A stretch of DNA of 64,000 bases from Soehngenia sp. (lineage in GTDB: Bacteria; Bacillota; Clostridia; Tissierellales; Tissierellaceae). The notes under the pieces are model-generated. The model ran no database searches and was not told the origin of the DNA. It worked only from the letters and a program-made list of their open reading frames with translations. The DNA is taken from the NCBI GenBank assembly GCA_024637045.1, contig JAGXFX010000021.1, positions 58,121 to 122,120 on the forward strand, given 5' to 3'. Both the position numbers and the translations under genes were made by a program. Position 1 is the first letter of the stretch. Every line of letters begins with the position of its first letter. Shown piece after piece: positions 26,230 to 34,475 of this stretch.

Positions 26230-27213
26230 ATGAGGATAATTGTAGATGGTATGGGAGGAGATAATGCTCCTGAATCAACAGTAAAAGGAGCTGTTGAGGC
26301 TGTAAAAGAATATGGTATAGAAGTAATAATCACAGGACCTGAAGATAAAATCCAGAATCAGTTAAAAAAATATATCTATCCTTCTGAAAAGATAAGGGTA
26401 ATGGATGCTCCAGAAGTGATAACCAATGATGAAAACCCTACATTGGCAATCAGAAGAAAGAAGAATAGCTCTCTTGTAGTTGGCATGCAGGCACTTGCAG
26501 ATGGAGAAGGTGAAGGTTTTATATCTGCAGGTAATACTGGCGCACTACTTGCTGGAGGATTATTCATAGTAAAGAGGATTGAAGGGATTGACAGAGCAGC
26601 TCTAACAGTACTATACCCGACACTCAAGGGTGTTTCACTGCTAGTAGATGCTGGTGCTAATATGGACACTAAATCTGAGTATCTGAGTCAATTTGCATTA
26701 ATGGGTTCAATCTATATGGAAGAGGTTATGGGGGTTGAAAACCCTAGGGTAGGTCTTGTAAATGTTGGCACTGAGGAGTCAAAAGGTAACCAATTGTCAA
26801 AAGAAACTTTTCAAGCATTAAGTGAGTCTAATATTAATTTTATTGGAAATATAGAAGCCAGGGATCTGCCTTATGGCATTGCAGATGTAATGGTTTGTGA
26901 TGGATTTGTAGGTAATGTTGTACTCAAGCTTACAGAAGGAATGGCATCTTCTATTTTTTCACTGTTAAAGGAATCTTTGATGGCAGACTTCAGATCAAAG
27001 TTTGGGGCACTACTTTTAAAACCACAGCTAAAATTATTGAAAAAGAGACTCGATTACAGGGAGCACGGAGGTGCACCACTACTTGGAACCACCAAACCTG
27101 TAGTCAAGGCTCATGGCAGCTCAGATTATTACGCTTTTAAGAATGGTATAGGTCAACTTAAGACTTTCATTGAGAGAGATGTAATAATTGCGATAGAAAA
27201 CAAACTGGTATGA
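26230..27213 (+). CDS. plsX: Phosphate acyltransferase PlsX
   Basis: PlsX makes acyl phosphate from acyl-ACP (or the reverse), supplying PlsY for phospholipid synthesis. The ATG at 26230 (MRIIVDGMGGDNAPE) follows a GAGGG site and is preferred to the track start at 26218. Family blocks ISAGNTGALLAGG, LVDAGANMD, NVGTEESKGN and VVKAHGSS are all present. Length 327 is typical. It is followed by acpP and rnc. A fapR repressor gene and fabD/fabG, often found here in Firmicutes, are absent. Confidence 0.96.
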   Translation: MRIIVDGMGGDNAPESTVKGAVEAVKEYGIEVIITGPEDKIQNQLKKYIYPSEKIRVMDAPEVITNDENPTLAIRRKKNSSLVVGMQALADGEGEGFISAGNTGALLAGGLFIVKRIEGIDRAALTVLYPTLKGVSLLVDAGANMDTKSEYLSQFALMGSIYMEEVMGVENPRVGLVNVGTEESKGNQLSKETFQALSESNINFIGNIEARDLPYGIADVMVCDGFVGNVVLKLTEGMASSIFSLLKESLMADFRSKFGALLLKPQLKLLKKRLDYREHGGAPLLGTTKPVVKAHGSSDYYAFKNGIGQLKTFIERDVIIAIENKLV

Positions 27214-27225
27214 TGGAGGAATATA

Positions 27226-27456
27226 ATGATTACAAAAAAATTAATTGATATTATAACAACACAATTTAATGTGCCTGAAAAAGACATAACGATGGAAACA
27301 TCATTCAGAGATGACCTAAATGCAGATTCTCTTGATTTAGTTGAGCTTATAATGGCTCTTGAAGATGAATTTGGTTTAGAGGTAGATGATGATGATGTAG
27401 AAATGATTAAGACTGTTGGAGATGCCAAGCAATATATTAAAGGTAAAGTCGAGTAA
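27226..27456 (+). CDS. acpP: Acyl carrier protein
   Basis: A 76-residue acidic protein with the phosphopantetheine attachment motif ADSLDLVELIMALE, where the serine carries the 4'-phosphopantetheine arm. It shuttles acyl chains in fatty acid synthesis and to PlsX. TGGAGG precedes the ATG. The position between plsX and rnc is conserved. Confidence 0.95.
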   Translation: MITKKLIDIITTQFNVPEKDITMETSFRDDLNADSLDLVELIMALEDEFGLEVDDDDVEMIKTVGDAKQYIKGKVE

Positions 27457-27472
27457 ATCTGGGGGTGTTTTC

Positions 27473-28192
27473 ATGAATGGCTATTCTGAATTAAGCAAAC
27501 TTGATGAATTGCAGAAGAAGCTTAGATATCGGTTTGAAGATATGGAACTTCTTGAGACGGCATTAACCCATAGCTCTTATGCCAATGAACATGGGATGCA
27601 TGCCAGCAAAAGCAATCAGAGACTAGAATTTCTTGGAGATACGGTCCTAGGATTGGTTGTAAGTGAATATCTATTTGTGAAATATCCATTTTACCCTGAA
27701 GGTGAACTTACAAAAATACGTGCAAAAGTGGTCTCTGAACCTTCTTTGGCTCTAGCAGCAAGAAGAATAGACCTAGGAAGTTTTCTTCTTCTTGGCAAAG
27801 GTGAAGATAATACTGGAGGGAGAGACAGAGATTCAATTTTAGCTGACGCAAGCGAATCAATCACAGGTGCAATTTTTATGGACAGTAATTATGTAACCGT
27901 TAAAGAATTTTTATTAAAGAACTTTGAGACAATTATTGTCAAAGCGGTTGCAAGGGGTTCGCTTTTTGTAGACTATAAAACGACTTTACAGGAAAAGCTT
28001 CAAAAAATAAGTAAGGAAAAGCTTTCTTATTCAGTAGTAAAAGAAGAAGGTCCAGATCACGATAAACTTTTTTATGTAAATGTATTCATTGGAGGAGATA
28101 TAATCGGCTCAGGAATAGGAAGAAATAAAAAAGAAGCTGAACAGATGGCTGCGAAAGAAGCTTTGATTCTTATGGGTGAGGATTATGAGTAG
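27473..28192 (+). CDS. rnc: Ribonuclease III
   Basis: Cuts double-stranded RNA, including rRNA precursors. The start at 27473 (MNGYSELSKLDEL) follows GGGGGTG; the track start overlaps acpP and is unlikely. The catalytic domain has NQRLEFLGDTVLGLVVSEYL, the RNase III signature, and an acidic pair in DASESITGAIFMD. The double-stranded RNA-binding domain covers about residues 165-235. Its end overlaps the next gene by 8 bases. Confidence 0.96.
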   Translation: MNGYSELSKLDELQKKLRYRFEDMELLETALTHSSYANEHGMHASKSNQRLEFLGDTVLGLVVSEYLFVKYPFYPEGELTKIRAKVVSEPSLALAARRIDLGSFLLLGKGEDNTGGRDRDSILADASESITGAIFMDSNYVTVKEFLLKNFETIIVKAVARGSLFVDYKTTLQEKLQKISKEKLSYSVVKEEGPDHDKLFYVNVFIGGDIIGSGIGRNKKEAEQMAAKEALILMGEDYE

Positions 28193-29267
28193 GCATTATA
28201 TTATTCCAATTTTTGTGCCACACTTCGGTTGTCCTCATGATTGTGTTTTTTGCAATCAAAGAAAGATAACAGGTCTTTCAACTAATGTCACTGTTAATGA
28301 TGTAAAGAGAATTATTGATGATCATCTTGAAACATTTAAGAAAGACTCTTTTATTGAGGTAGCTTTTTATGGGGGAAGTTTTACAGCGATACAAAAAGAT
28401 ATACAGGAACAACTTCTTTCTGTACCTTATGAGTATAAAATGAGTGGTCGAATACAAAACATAAGACTATCTACAAGACCAGATGCAATCGATAATGACA
28501 TACTTATTCTTCTTGAGAATTATGCAGTGGATACAATAGAGTTGGGAGTACAGTCTTTGGATAATGATGTTCTGGTAAAAAGTGAAAGAGGGCACAGTGA
28601 TTCAGACGTTTATGAAGCAAGTGAATTAATAAAAGAACGGGGTTTCAAACTGGGACACCAAATAATGCTTGGCCTACCAGGAGACACTAAAGAAAAAAGT
28701 CTATTAACAGCCAAAAATGTTCTGGAAATGAGACCAGACATGATAAGGATATACCCAACTCTGGTAATTAGGAATACTGCTCTTGAAAGACTAATGGAAG
28801 AAGGAAATTATAACCCAATGAGTTTAGAAGAAGCAGTCGAGATTTCTTCGAAAATACTCATGCTGTTCAATATACACGATATACCGGTCATTAGGATTGG
28901 ACTTCAACCAACGGAAAATATTCAGATGGGAAGAGATGTCGTAGCAGGGCCATTTCATCCAGCATTTAGACAGCTGGTAGAGGAAGCTGTTTTTAAATGC
29001 CTTTTTCTTGAATATATATATAGAAATAAAATCAATGTATATGGAAAAAACATTTCAATAAACTGTTCAAATGCAATGGCTTCAGTAATTGCGGGGCAAC
29101 ATGGCAAAAACAGGGAGTCATTAAGGGATGAACTTGGGTTTAATAAACTGAGAATAGTTCCAGATGGAAAAGATGGCGACAGAATTGTTCTAGCCTTTGA
29201 TGATAAGGAAAGTGTCATTGATTTAAAGAATGAAACGGTATTATACATTAAAAAAAATCTCTTATAA
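28185..29267 (+). CDS. Radical SAM protein, Elp3-related family
   Basis: A 360-residue radical SAM protein with the cluster motif CPHDCVFC (CxxxCxxC) near residue 15-22, preceded by PIFVPHFG. FYGGSFTAI, LSTRPDAI, ELGVQSLDN and GHQIMLGLPGD are the barrel motifs seen in the Elp3/HemN-like group. No acetyltransferase domain of true Elp3 is present. The start at 28185 overlaps rnc by 8 bases, implying coupling. The family is frequently found between rnc and smc in clostridia. The substrate is unknown to me; tRNA modification is a guess from the Elp3 relationship. Confidence 0.85.
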   Translation: MSRHYIIPIFVPHFGCPHDCVFCNQRKITGLSTNVTVNDVKRIIDDHLETFKKDSFIEVAFYGGSFTAIQKDIQEQLLSVPYEYKMSGRIQNIRLSTRPDAIDNDILILLENYAVDTIELGVQSLDNDVLVKSERGHSDSDVYEASELIKERGFKLGHQIMLGLPGDTKEKSLLTAKNVLEMRPDMIRIYPTLVIRNTALERLMEEGNYNPMSLEEAVEISSKILMLFNIHDIPVIRIGLQPTENIQMGRDVVAGPFHPAFRQLVEEAVFKCLFLEYIYRNKINVYGKNISINCSNAMASVIAGQHGKNRESLRDELGFNKLRIVPDGKDGDRIVLAFDDKESVIDLKNETVLYIKKNLL

Positions 29268-29289
29268 AGGTTCCCGGGCGGGAACCTTT
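29266..29289 (+). terminator. GC-rich hairpin at the end of the radical SAM gene
   Basis: A perfect 10-bp stem AAAGGTTCCC / GGGAACCTTT with loop GGGC begins in the stop codon. It has no T run after it, so it may be a weak terminator, an RNA-end stabiliser, or a processing site ahead of smc. Confidence 0.5.
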
Positions 29290-29329
29290 ATGAGAGATGG
29301 TCACTATGGACCGGAATGGAGTGAAAAAA

Positions 29330-32300
29330 TTGTATCTAAAAAAAGTTGAGATTCAAGGATTTAAGTCTTTTGCTGAAAAGACAGAAGTCGTCTTTAATGA
29401 CAGGGTGACAGCAATTGTTGGGCCTAACGGCAGTGGCAAGAGTAATATTGCCGATGCAATAAGATGGGTTTTAGGTGAACAAAGCGTTAAAAATCTTAGA
29501 GGTACTCGTATGGAGGATATAATATTCTCTGGAACTGAAAAGAGAAAAGCCCTTGGATACTCTGAAGTAACAATTATTTTTGACAATACATCCGGAAAGA
29601 TACCTATCGAATATAATGAGGTTGCAGTAACCAGAAGAATGTTTAGATCAGGAGAAAGTGAATATTACATTAACAAGAATTCATGTAGATTGAAGGATAT
29701 CAGAGAATTATTTATGGATACAGGCGTTGGTAAAGAAGGGTATTCGATTATTGGACAGGGAAAAATAGATGAGATACTATCCAACAAGCCTGAAGATAGA
29801 AGAAATATCTTTGAAGAAGCGGCTGGTATTGTAAAATACAAAAGCAAAAAACAAGAGGCTTTAAGAAAGCTTGATAGGACACAGTCTAACCTTACGAGAT
29901 TAGGGGATCTTCTACATGAAATTAAGAATCAGAAAGAGAATTTACAACTTGAAGCAGAAAAAGCAAAAGAATTTCAAAAGTTGTATGGTCAACTTAGACG
30001 GTTGGATTCGAGTTTGTCGGTTTACGAAATAGGCAGACTAAAATCTAAACTCGAGGATGTTGAAGTAAAAAAAGAATACTTAGGAAATGAAAAAATAGTT
30101 ATTGATGCTGACAATCTTCAGGTAGAAGAAGATTACAATACTTTAAAGACCAGCATAGAAAAGCTGGAACTCTTAATCGAAGAGAAGCGAACTTTAAAGA
30201 TGGAGAATATACAAGAATTTGAAAAATCAAAGAATCGCGTTAAAATTTTGGATGAAAGAGAAACTCACCTTGAGAAGGAAATAAAGAGATTAAGTGAAGA
30301 AATTAAAAAAAGTCAAGAATTTCTACTTTCAGGAGATACCAGAATTGATTCTTCAGTTGTAGAGATTGAGAGACTAAAAAATGAATCTTTTGAGTTCAAG
30401 AAGTACCTAAATCATAAACAAGAGGAAAGAGAAAAAATAAATCAGGAACTATCAAAACTTGAAAATGATATTGATGAACTAAAAAGACTAACGATGGAAG
30501 CATACTCATCATTATCTGATAAAAGAAGTGAGAGTAATACTATTTTGTCTTTCAAGGAAAGCATTGAAGCCAGAATGGATAATATTATTGATGAGAAGAA
30601 AGCAATTGACAAAAAACAACTTAATTTGAAATCTGAACTAGATATCAAACGAAATGATTTAAATGAAATATCAGTTATAAGAGATAATGTAGAAGAGAAA
30701 ATTAATCAAACCAAGTTTCAAATATCAACAATTCGCGACCAAATATCCATTGAAGAAACTGATCTACAAAGGTTTCAAGCGGAGCTTGAAACCTCAAAAT
30801 CATCACAGGAACTATATAGAAATATGGAAAAAGAATATGAGGGTTATTATAATAGCGTTAAATCATTAATAAAGGCCATTAATGAAGATAATGTCTTGGG
30901 AAAAGGATTCATTGGCACAGTTGCAGACTTATTTACTGTCGATAAGAAGTATATGAAAGCTATTGAGGTTGCTTTGGGTTCATCCATTCAAAATATTGTC
31001 GTAAGAGATGATGTCAATGCCAGAAAGTTGATAGATTATTTAAAGACAAGAAAAAAAGGAAGGGCTACATTCTTGCCTTTAAATACTGTTACAGGCAGGC
31101 AAATAAGTATATCTGACAATGATATGAAGCAATTTAACATTATTGGTACAGCCTCCAGTATTTTAAGTAATGATTCTGATTATGACAATGTATTTATGAA
31201 TCTTCTTGGAAGAACAGTAATTTCAAAATCTGTTGAGGATGCTTTAGGATACTCAAGAAAACATGGATTTAAAACAAGGATTGTAACATTAGATGGTGAA
31301 ATCATTAATCCAGGGGGAAGCTTAACTGGAGGGAGTACAAGCAATCAATCCATAAGCATTTTAAATAGGAAACAAACTCTTATAGATCTGGGTGGAAAAA
31401 TTGAGTCTCTTAAGCTTAATGTAGATAAACATAAATCTAGTATTAATGAATTAAAACATAAAATGGAGATTCATTCAAATGATAATGATGATTTGATTCA
31501 AACTCTTTCTAGAGTTAGGTTGAATATAACAGAGCTTGAAAAAGATATTGATAATATGGATTACCAATTCAAAGTACAGAAGGAATCATTGATGTCAAAG
31601 GAGAATGAAATTTCTGAGCTACTAAATGAATTAGAAGAACTTGATATAAGAAAGAATGAACTTAGCAACAATCAGAATCAATTAAAAAACAGTCATGATG
31701 AGCTTGAAAGTAGTCTAAGTAGATTACAGAAAGAATATGATGAAAAGAGGAGTATAAAAAGTATACTCGATAATGAGGTTACTGAAACCAGGATAAAACT
31801 AAATGCAGTTGAAAGGACACTAAGTAATCATAATGAAAGGCTACAGGAGAATCAAAATACAATTGTTGAAACAAGAGAATCAGTATCACTAAAAGAAGAT
31901 AATCTTAATAGGATAAAAACAGAGATACAAGAAAATACTGTTGAAAAAATGAATTTAATTGATTATATCAGGGAACAAGCAACACTTGAGGAAGAGGAAT
32001 CTAGTCTTCTGAAAAAAAAGGTGCAGGAAAAAGAGTCACTAATGAAAGAATTTTATCAATTACAAGATAGGTTGCGTGAATTAACGAAAAGACAGAGCAC
32101 TGTTGAGCGAGAGTTGAATAAACTGGAAGTTGATCAGGCAAAATCTCAACTACAGATTGATAATATCTTGGAAAAACTAGAGAACGATTATGAAATGACC
32201 CTTGAAGAAGCCGAAATGCTTTATTCAGATATTGAAGATATAAGGGGCACAAAAAAGATAATTTCTGATATAAAACAAGGTATAAAAGAGTTGGGAAATG

Positions 32301-32905
32301 TCAATATTAGTTCAATTGAAGAATATGAGACTGTTGTTGAAAGGTACAATTTCCTAAGTAAGCAGATTATCGATTTAAATGGTGCCAAAGAAGATATAGA
32401 ATCCGTAGTAAAAGACATGGAGAAAAAGATGAGAGTACAGTTTAAGAAATCATTTCAAGAAATAAATGAAAGATTCAGCGAAACATTTTCAGTTTTGTTT
32501 AATGGTGGAAAAGCCAGGTTGGAAATTGAAGAAGAAGATGATATCCTAACTGCAGGAATAGAGATAATGGCTCAACCTCCAGGCAAGAAACTTCAAAGCC
32601 TTACACTTCTTTCGGGGGGAGAAAAATCACTTACCGCTGTAGCTCTCTTGTTTGCCATACTTAAAACAAAGCCTTCACCATTTTGCATACTTGATGAAAT
32701 TGATGCAGCACTTGATGAAGCAAACATAAGTAGGTATACAGCATATTTAAACAGTCTTGAAGGCAATACTCAGTTCGTGTTGATTACACACAGAAAAACT
32801 ACGATGGAAATTGCGGATGTGTTATATGGTGTTACTATGGAGGAAGAAGGAGTAAGTAGAATGATATCCCTAAAACTCAAGGATTATGAGGAAATTGCTA
32901 GTTAG
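29330..32905 (+). CDS. smc: Chromosome segregation protein SMC
   Basis: The condensin ATPase that compacts and segregates chromosomes together with ScpA and ScpB. I choose the TTG at 29330 (MYLKKVEIQGFKSF), matching the family start, with GGAGTG upstream; the track start adds 11 residues. Walker A GPNGSGKSNIADAIRW lies near the N terminus, then a long coiled coil, a hinge at about 510-670 with GSLTGG, a second coiled coil, the ABC signature LLSGGEKSLTAVALLFAI and Walker B FCILDEIDAALDEAN. Length 1191 is typical. ftsY follows, as in Bacillus. Confidence 0.96.
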   Translation: MYLKKVEIQGFKSFAEKTEVVFNDRVTAIVGPNGSGKSNIADAIRWVLGEQSVKNLRGTRMEDIIFSGTEKRKALGYSEVTIIFDNTSGKIPIEYNEVAVTRRMFRSGESEYYINKNSCRLKDIRELFMDTGVGKEGYSIIGQGKIDEILSNKPEDRRNIFEEAAGIVKYKSKKQEALRKLDRTQSNLTRLGDLLHEIKNQKENLQLEAEKAKEFQKLYGQLRRLDSSLSVYEIGRLKSKLEDVEVKKEYLGNEKIVIDADNLQVEEDYNTLKTSIEKLELLIEEKRTLKMENIQEFEKSKNRVKILDERETHLEKEIKRLSEEIKKSQEFLLSGDTRIDSSVVEIERLKNESFEFKKYLNHKQEEREKINQELSKLENDIDELKRLTMEAYSSLSDKRSESNTILSFKESIEARMDNIIDEKKAIDKKQLNLKSELDIKRNDLNEISVIRDNVEEKINQTKFQISTIRDQISIEETDLQRFQAELETSKSSQELYRNMEKEYEGYYNSVKSLIKAINEDNVLGKGFIGTVADLFTVDKKYMKAIEVALGSSIQNIVVRDDVNARKLIDYLKTRKKGRATFLPLNTVTGRQISISDNDMKQFNIIGTASSILSNDSDYDNVFMNLLGRTVISKSVEDALGYSRKHGFKTRIVTLDGEIINPGGSLTGGSTSNQSISILNRKQTLIDLGGKIESLKLNVDKHKSSINELKHKMEIHSNDNDDLIQTLSRVRLNITELEKDIDNMDYQFKVQKESLMSKENEISELLNELEELDIRKNELSNNQNQLKNSHDELESSLSRLQKEYDEKRSIKSILDNEVTETRIKLNAVERTLSNHNERLQENQNTIVETRESVSLKEDNLNRIKTEIQENTVEKMNLIDYIREQATLEEEESSLLKKKVQEKESLMKEFYQLQDRLRELTKRQSTVERELNKLEVDQAKSQLQIDNILEKLENDYEMTLEEAEMLYSDIEDIRGTKKIISDIKQGIKELGNVNISSIEEYETVVERYNFLSKQIIDLNGAKEDIESVVKDMEKKMRVQFKKSFQEINERFSETFSVLFNGGKARLEIEEEDDILTAGIEIMAQPPGKKLQSLTLLSGGEKSLTAVALLFAILKTKPSPFCILDEIDAALDEANISRYTAYLNSLEGNTQFVLITHRKTTMEIADVLYGVTMEEEGVSRMISLKLKDYEEIAS

Positions 32906-32916
32906 GAGGAAATATT

Positions 32917-34020
32917 ATGTTCAATTGGTTTAAAAAGGAAAAGAAAGACGAGGAAAAGTATAATCAAACTCTTGAGTCTCAAAATACTGCTGAAGCTTTG
33001 AGCGAGGAAGATGAGTTGGATGAATCTGAAATGTCAGAGGAAATGAATCAGACTTTTGAAAATTTTGAAAATATTGATGAAAACAATGCAGCAGATTCTG
33101 AACCTGCAAGATTGTTGGATAGACTTAAGATTGGACTTTCAAAGACAAGAAAAGATATGAGCAATAAAATAGAAGATATAATCAGTGGATATAAGGGTGT
33201 TGATGATGAACTCTTTGATGACCTGGAAGATGTATTGGTATCAGCTGATGTAGGAGTGAATCCTACCATGATGATCATAAACAGACTAAGAGAAAGAGTT
33301 AAGGAAGAAAGAGTCAGTGATCCAAAGGAGGTAACTTCTTTACTAAAAGATGAAATTAAAAAGCTTATGCTGGAATCAGTTCCGGACAACCAACTAAATC
33401 TTTTGCCACACCCATCAGTACTATTGGTAGTTGGAGTTAATGGAGTTGGAAAGACTACTACCATCGGGAAACTTGCATACGGTTTTAAACAAAACGGGAA
33501 AAAAGTATTAATAGCTGCTGGAGATACTTTCAGAGCAGCTGCAATAGAACAACTTGAAGAGTGGAGTAACAGAGCAGGTGCGGAAATAATATCACATACA
33601 GAAGGTTCTGACCCTGCAGCAGTTATTTTTGACGGTATTCAGGCTGCAAAAGCAAGAAAAGCGGATATTTTAATCTGTGATACAGCAGGAAGACTTCACA
33701 ATAAATCTAATCTAATGAATGAATTGAATAAGATATTTAGGATTGTAGAAAGAGAGTATGGCGAAGCAACAAAGGAGGTTATTCTTGTTCTGGATGCAAC
33801 GACTGGACAGAATGCTATCAATCAAGCAAAAGTATTCAAAGAAGTTGCAAACATTACAGGGGTAGCACTTACAAAATTAGATGGAACTGCAAAGGGCGGA
33901 GTGGCAATTGCACTACAAACTGAGCTTAAGCTTCCAATTAAAATTATTGGTGTAGGAGAGAAAGTTGAGGATCTTCAACCATTTGATGCCGATAGTTTTA
34001 TAGATGCCATTTTTGAATAA
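32917..34020 (+). CDS. ftsY: Signal recognition particle receptor FtsY
   Basis: The membrane-bound GTPase receptor for SRP-ribosome complexes. An acidic N-terminal region (about 1-70) precedes the four-helix N domain and the G domain. Motifs are GVNGVGKTTTIGKLA (P-loop), DTFRAAAIEQL, CDTAGRLHNK and TKLDGTAKGG. Length 367 is usual. AGGAGG precedes the ATG. Its partner Ffh lies just downstream at 34476. Confidence 0.97.
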   Translation: MFNWFKKEKKDEEKYNQTLESQNTAEALSEEDELDESEMSEEMNQTFENFENIDENNAADSEPARLLDRLKIGLSKTRKDMSNKIEDIISGYKGVDDELFDDLEDVLVSADVGVNPTMMIINRLRERVKEERVSDPKEVTSLLKDEIKKLMLESVPDNQLNLLPHPSVLLVVGVNGVGKTTTIGKLAYGFKQNGKKVLIAAGDTFRAAAIEQLEEWSNRAGAEIISHTEGSDPAAVIFDGIQAAKARKADILICDTAGRLHNKSNLMNELNKIFRIVEREYGEATKEVILVLDATTGQNAINQAKVFKEVANITGVALTKLDGTAKGGVAIALQTELKLPIKIIGVGEKVEDLQPFDADSFIDAIFE

Positions 34021-34023
34021 GTA

Positions 34024-34052
34024 TTGACAAAAAAGCTCAAATAAAATACTAT
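34024..34052 (+). promoter_or_regulatory. Promoter of ylxM-ffh
   Basis: TTGACA (34024-34029) and TACTAT (34047-34052) are 17 bp apart, directly after the ftsY stop. Transcription would start near 34059, within a perfect palindrome that begins at 34050. Confidence 0.8.
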
Positions 34053-34086
34053 TATAGTGTCAAGGATAATGCTTGACACTATAATA
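34050..34086. promoter_or_regulatory. Perfect 15-bp inverted repeat overlapping the ylxM promoter
   Basis: TATTATAGTGTCAAG and CTTGACACTATAATA are exact reverse complements separated by GATAATG. The left arm overlaps the -10 box and the expected start site. No T run follows, so it is not a standard terminator. It could be a protein operator or a hairpin at the 5' end of the ylxM-ffh mRNA. The structure is directly visible; its function is inference. Confidence 0.7.
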
Positions 34087-34099
34087 AGTTGGTGATAAA

Positions 34100-34459
34100 A
34101 TGGAGAAGCTGGTCATAATTGGAATATTGTTTGATTTCTATGGAAAACTATTGAGTCCTAAGCAATATCAGGTTATTGAGTTTTATTACTCAAATGACTT
34201 GAGCTTAACTGAAATAGGAGAAATCCTGGAAATTAGCAGACAGGGTGTATTTGACACCCTTAAACGATCAGAAGACAAACTTTTCAAGTATGAAGAAAAG
34301 TTAGGACTTGTAGATAAGTTTTATGAAAGTCAGAATGCCATACGTGAATCGAGAAATCTGGCACGGGAAATTTCTAAAATTGGAGAAGAATCATCTAATG
34401 AAGAAATTAAGGAAAAGGCCCAGAGGATAGAAAATCTGATTTCTGACATTTTGTTATGA
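34100..34459 (+). CDS. ylxM: YlxM family HTH protein (SRP-associated)
   Basis: A 119-residue protein with a sigma-70 region-4-like helix-turn-helix, LSLTEIGEILEISRQGVFDTLKRSE, near residue 33-58. YlxM almost always precedes ffh; in streptococci it has been reported to interact with the SRP system. A GGTGAT site precedes the ATG. The promoter with its palindrome belongs to this gene. Transcription regulation by YlxM is plausible from the fold but not shown here. Confidence 0.93.
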   Translation: MEKLVIIGILFDFYGKLLSPKQYQVIEFYYSNDLSLTEIGEILEISRQGVFDTLKRSEDKLFKYEEKLGLVDKFYESQNAIRESRNLAREISKIGEESSNEEIKEKAQRIENLISDILL

Positions 34460-34475
34460 TATAGGAGGTTCCATT

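Noticed and set aside
33048-33464. 138-residue reverse ORF in ftsY
   Set aside because: Antisense shadow with low-complexity Ser/Leu/Ile composition.
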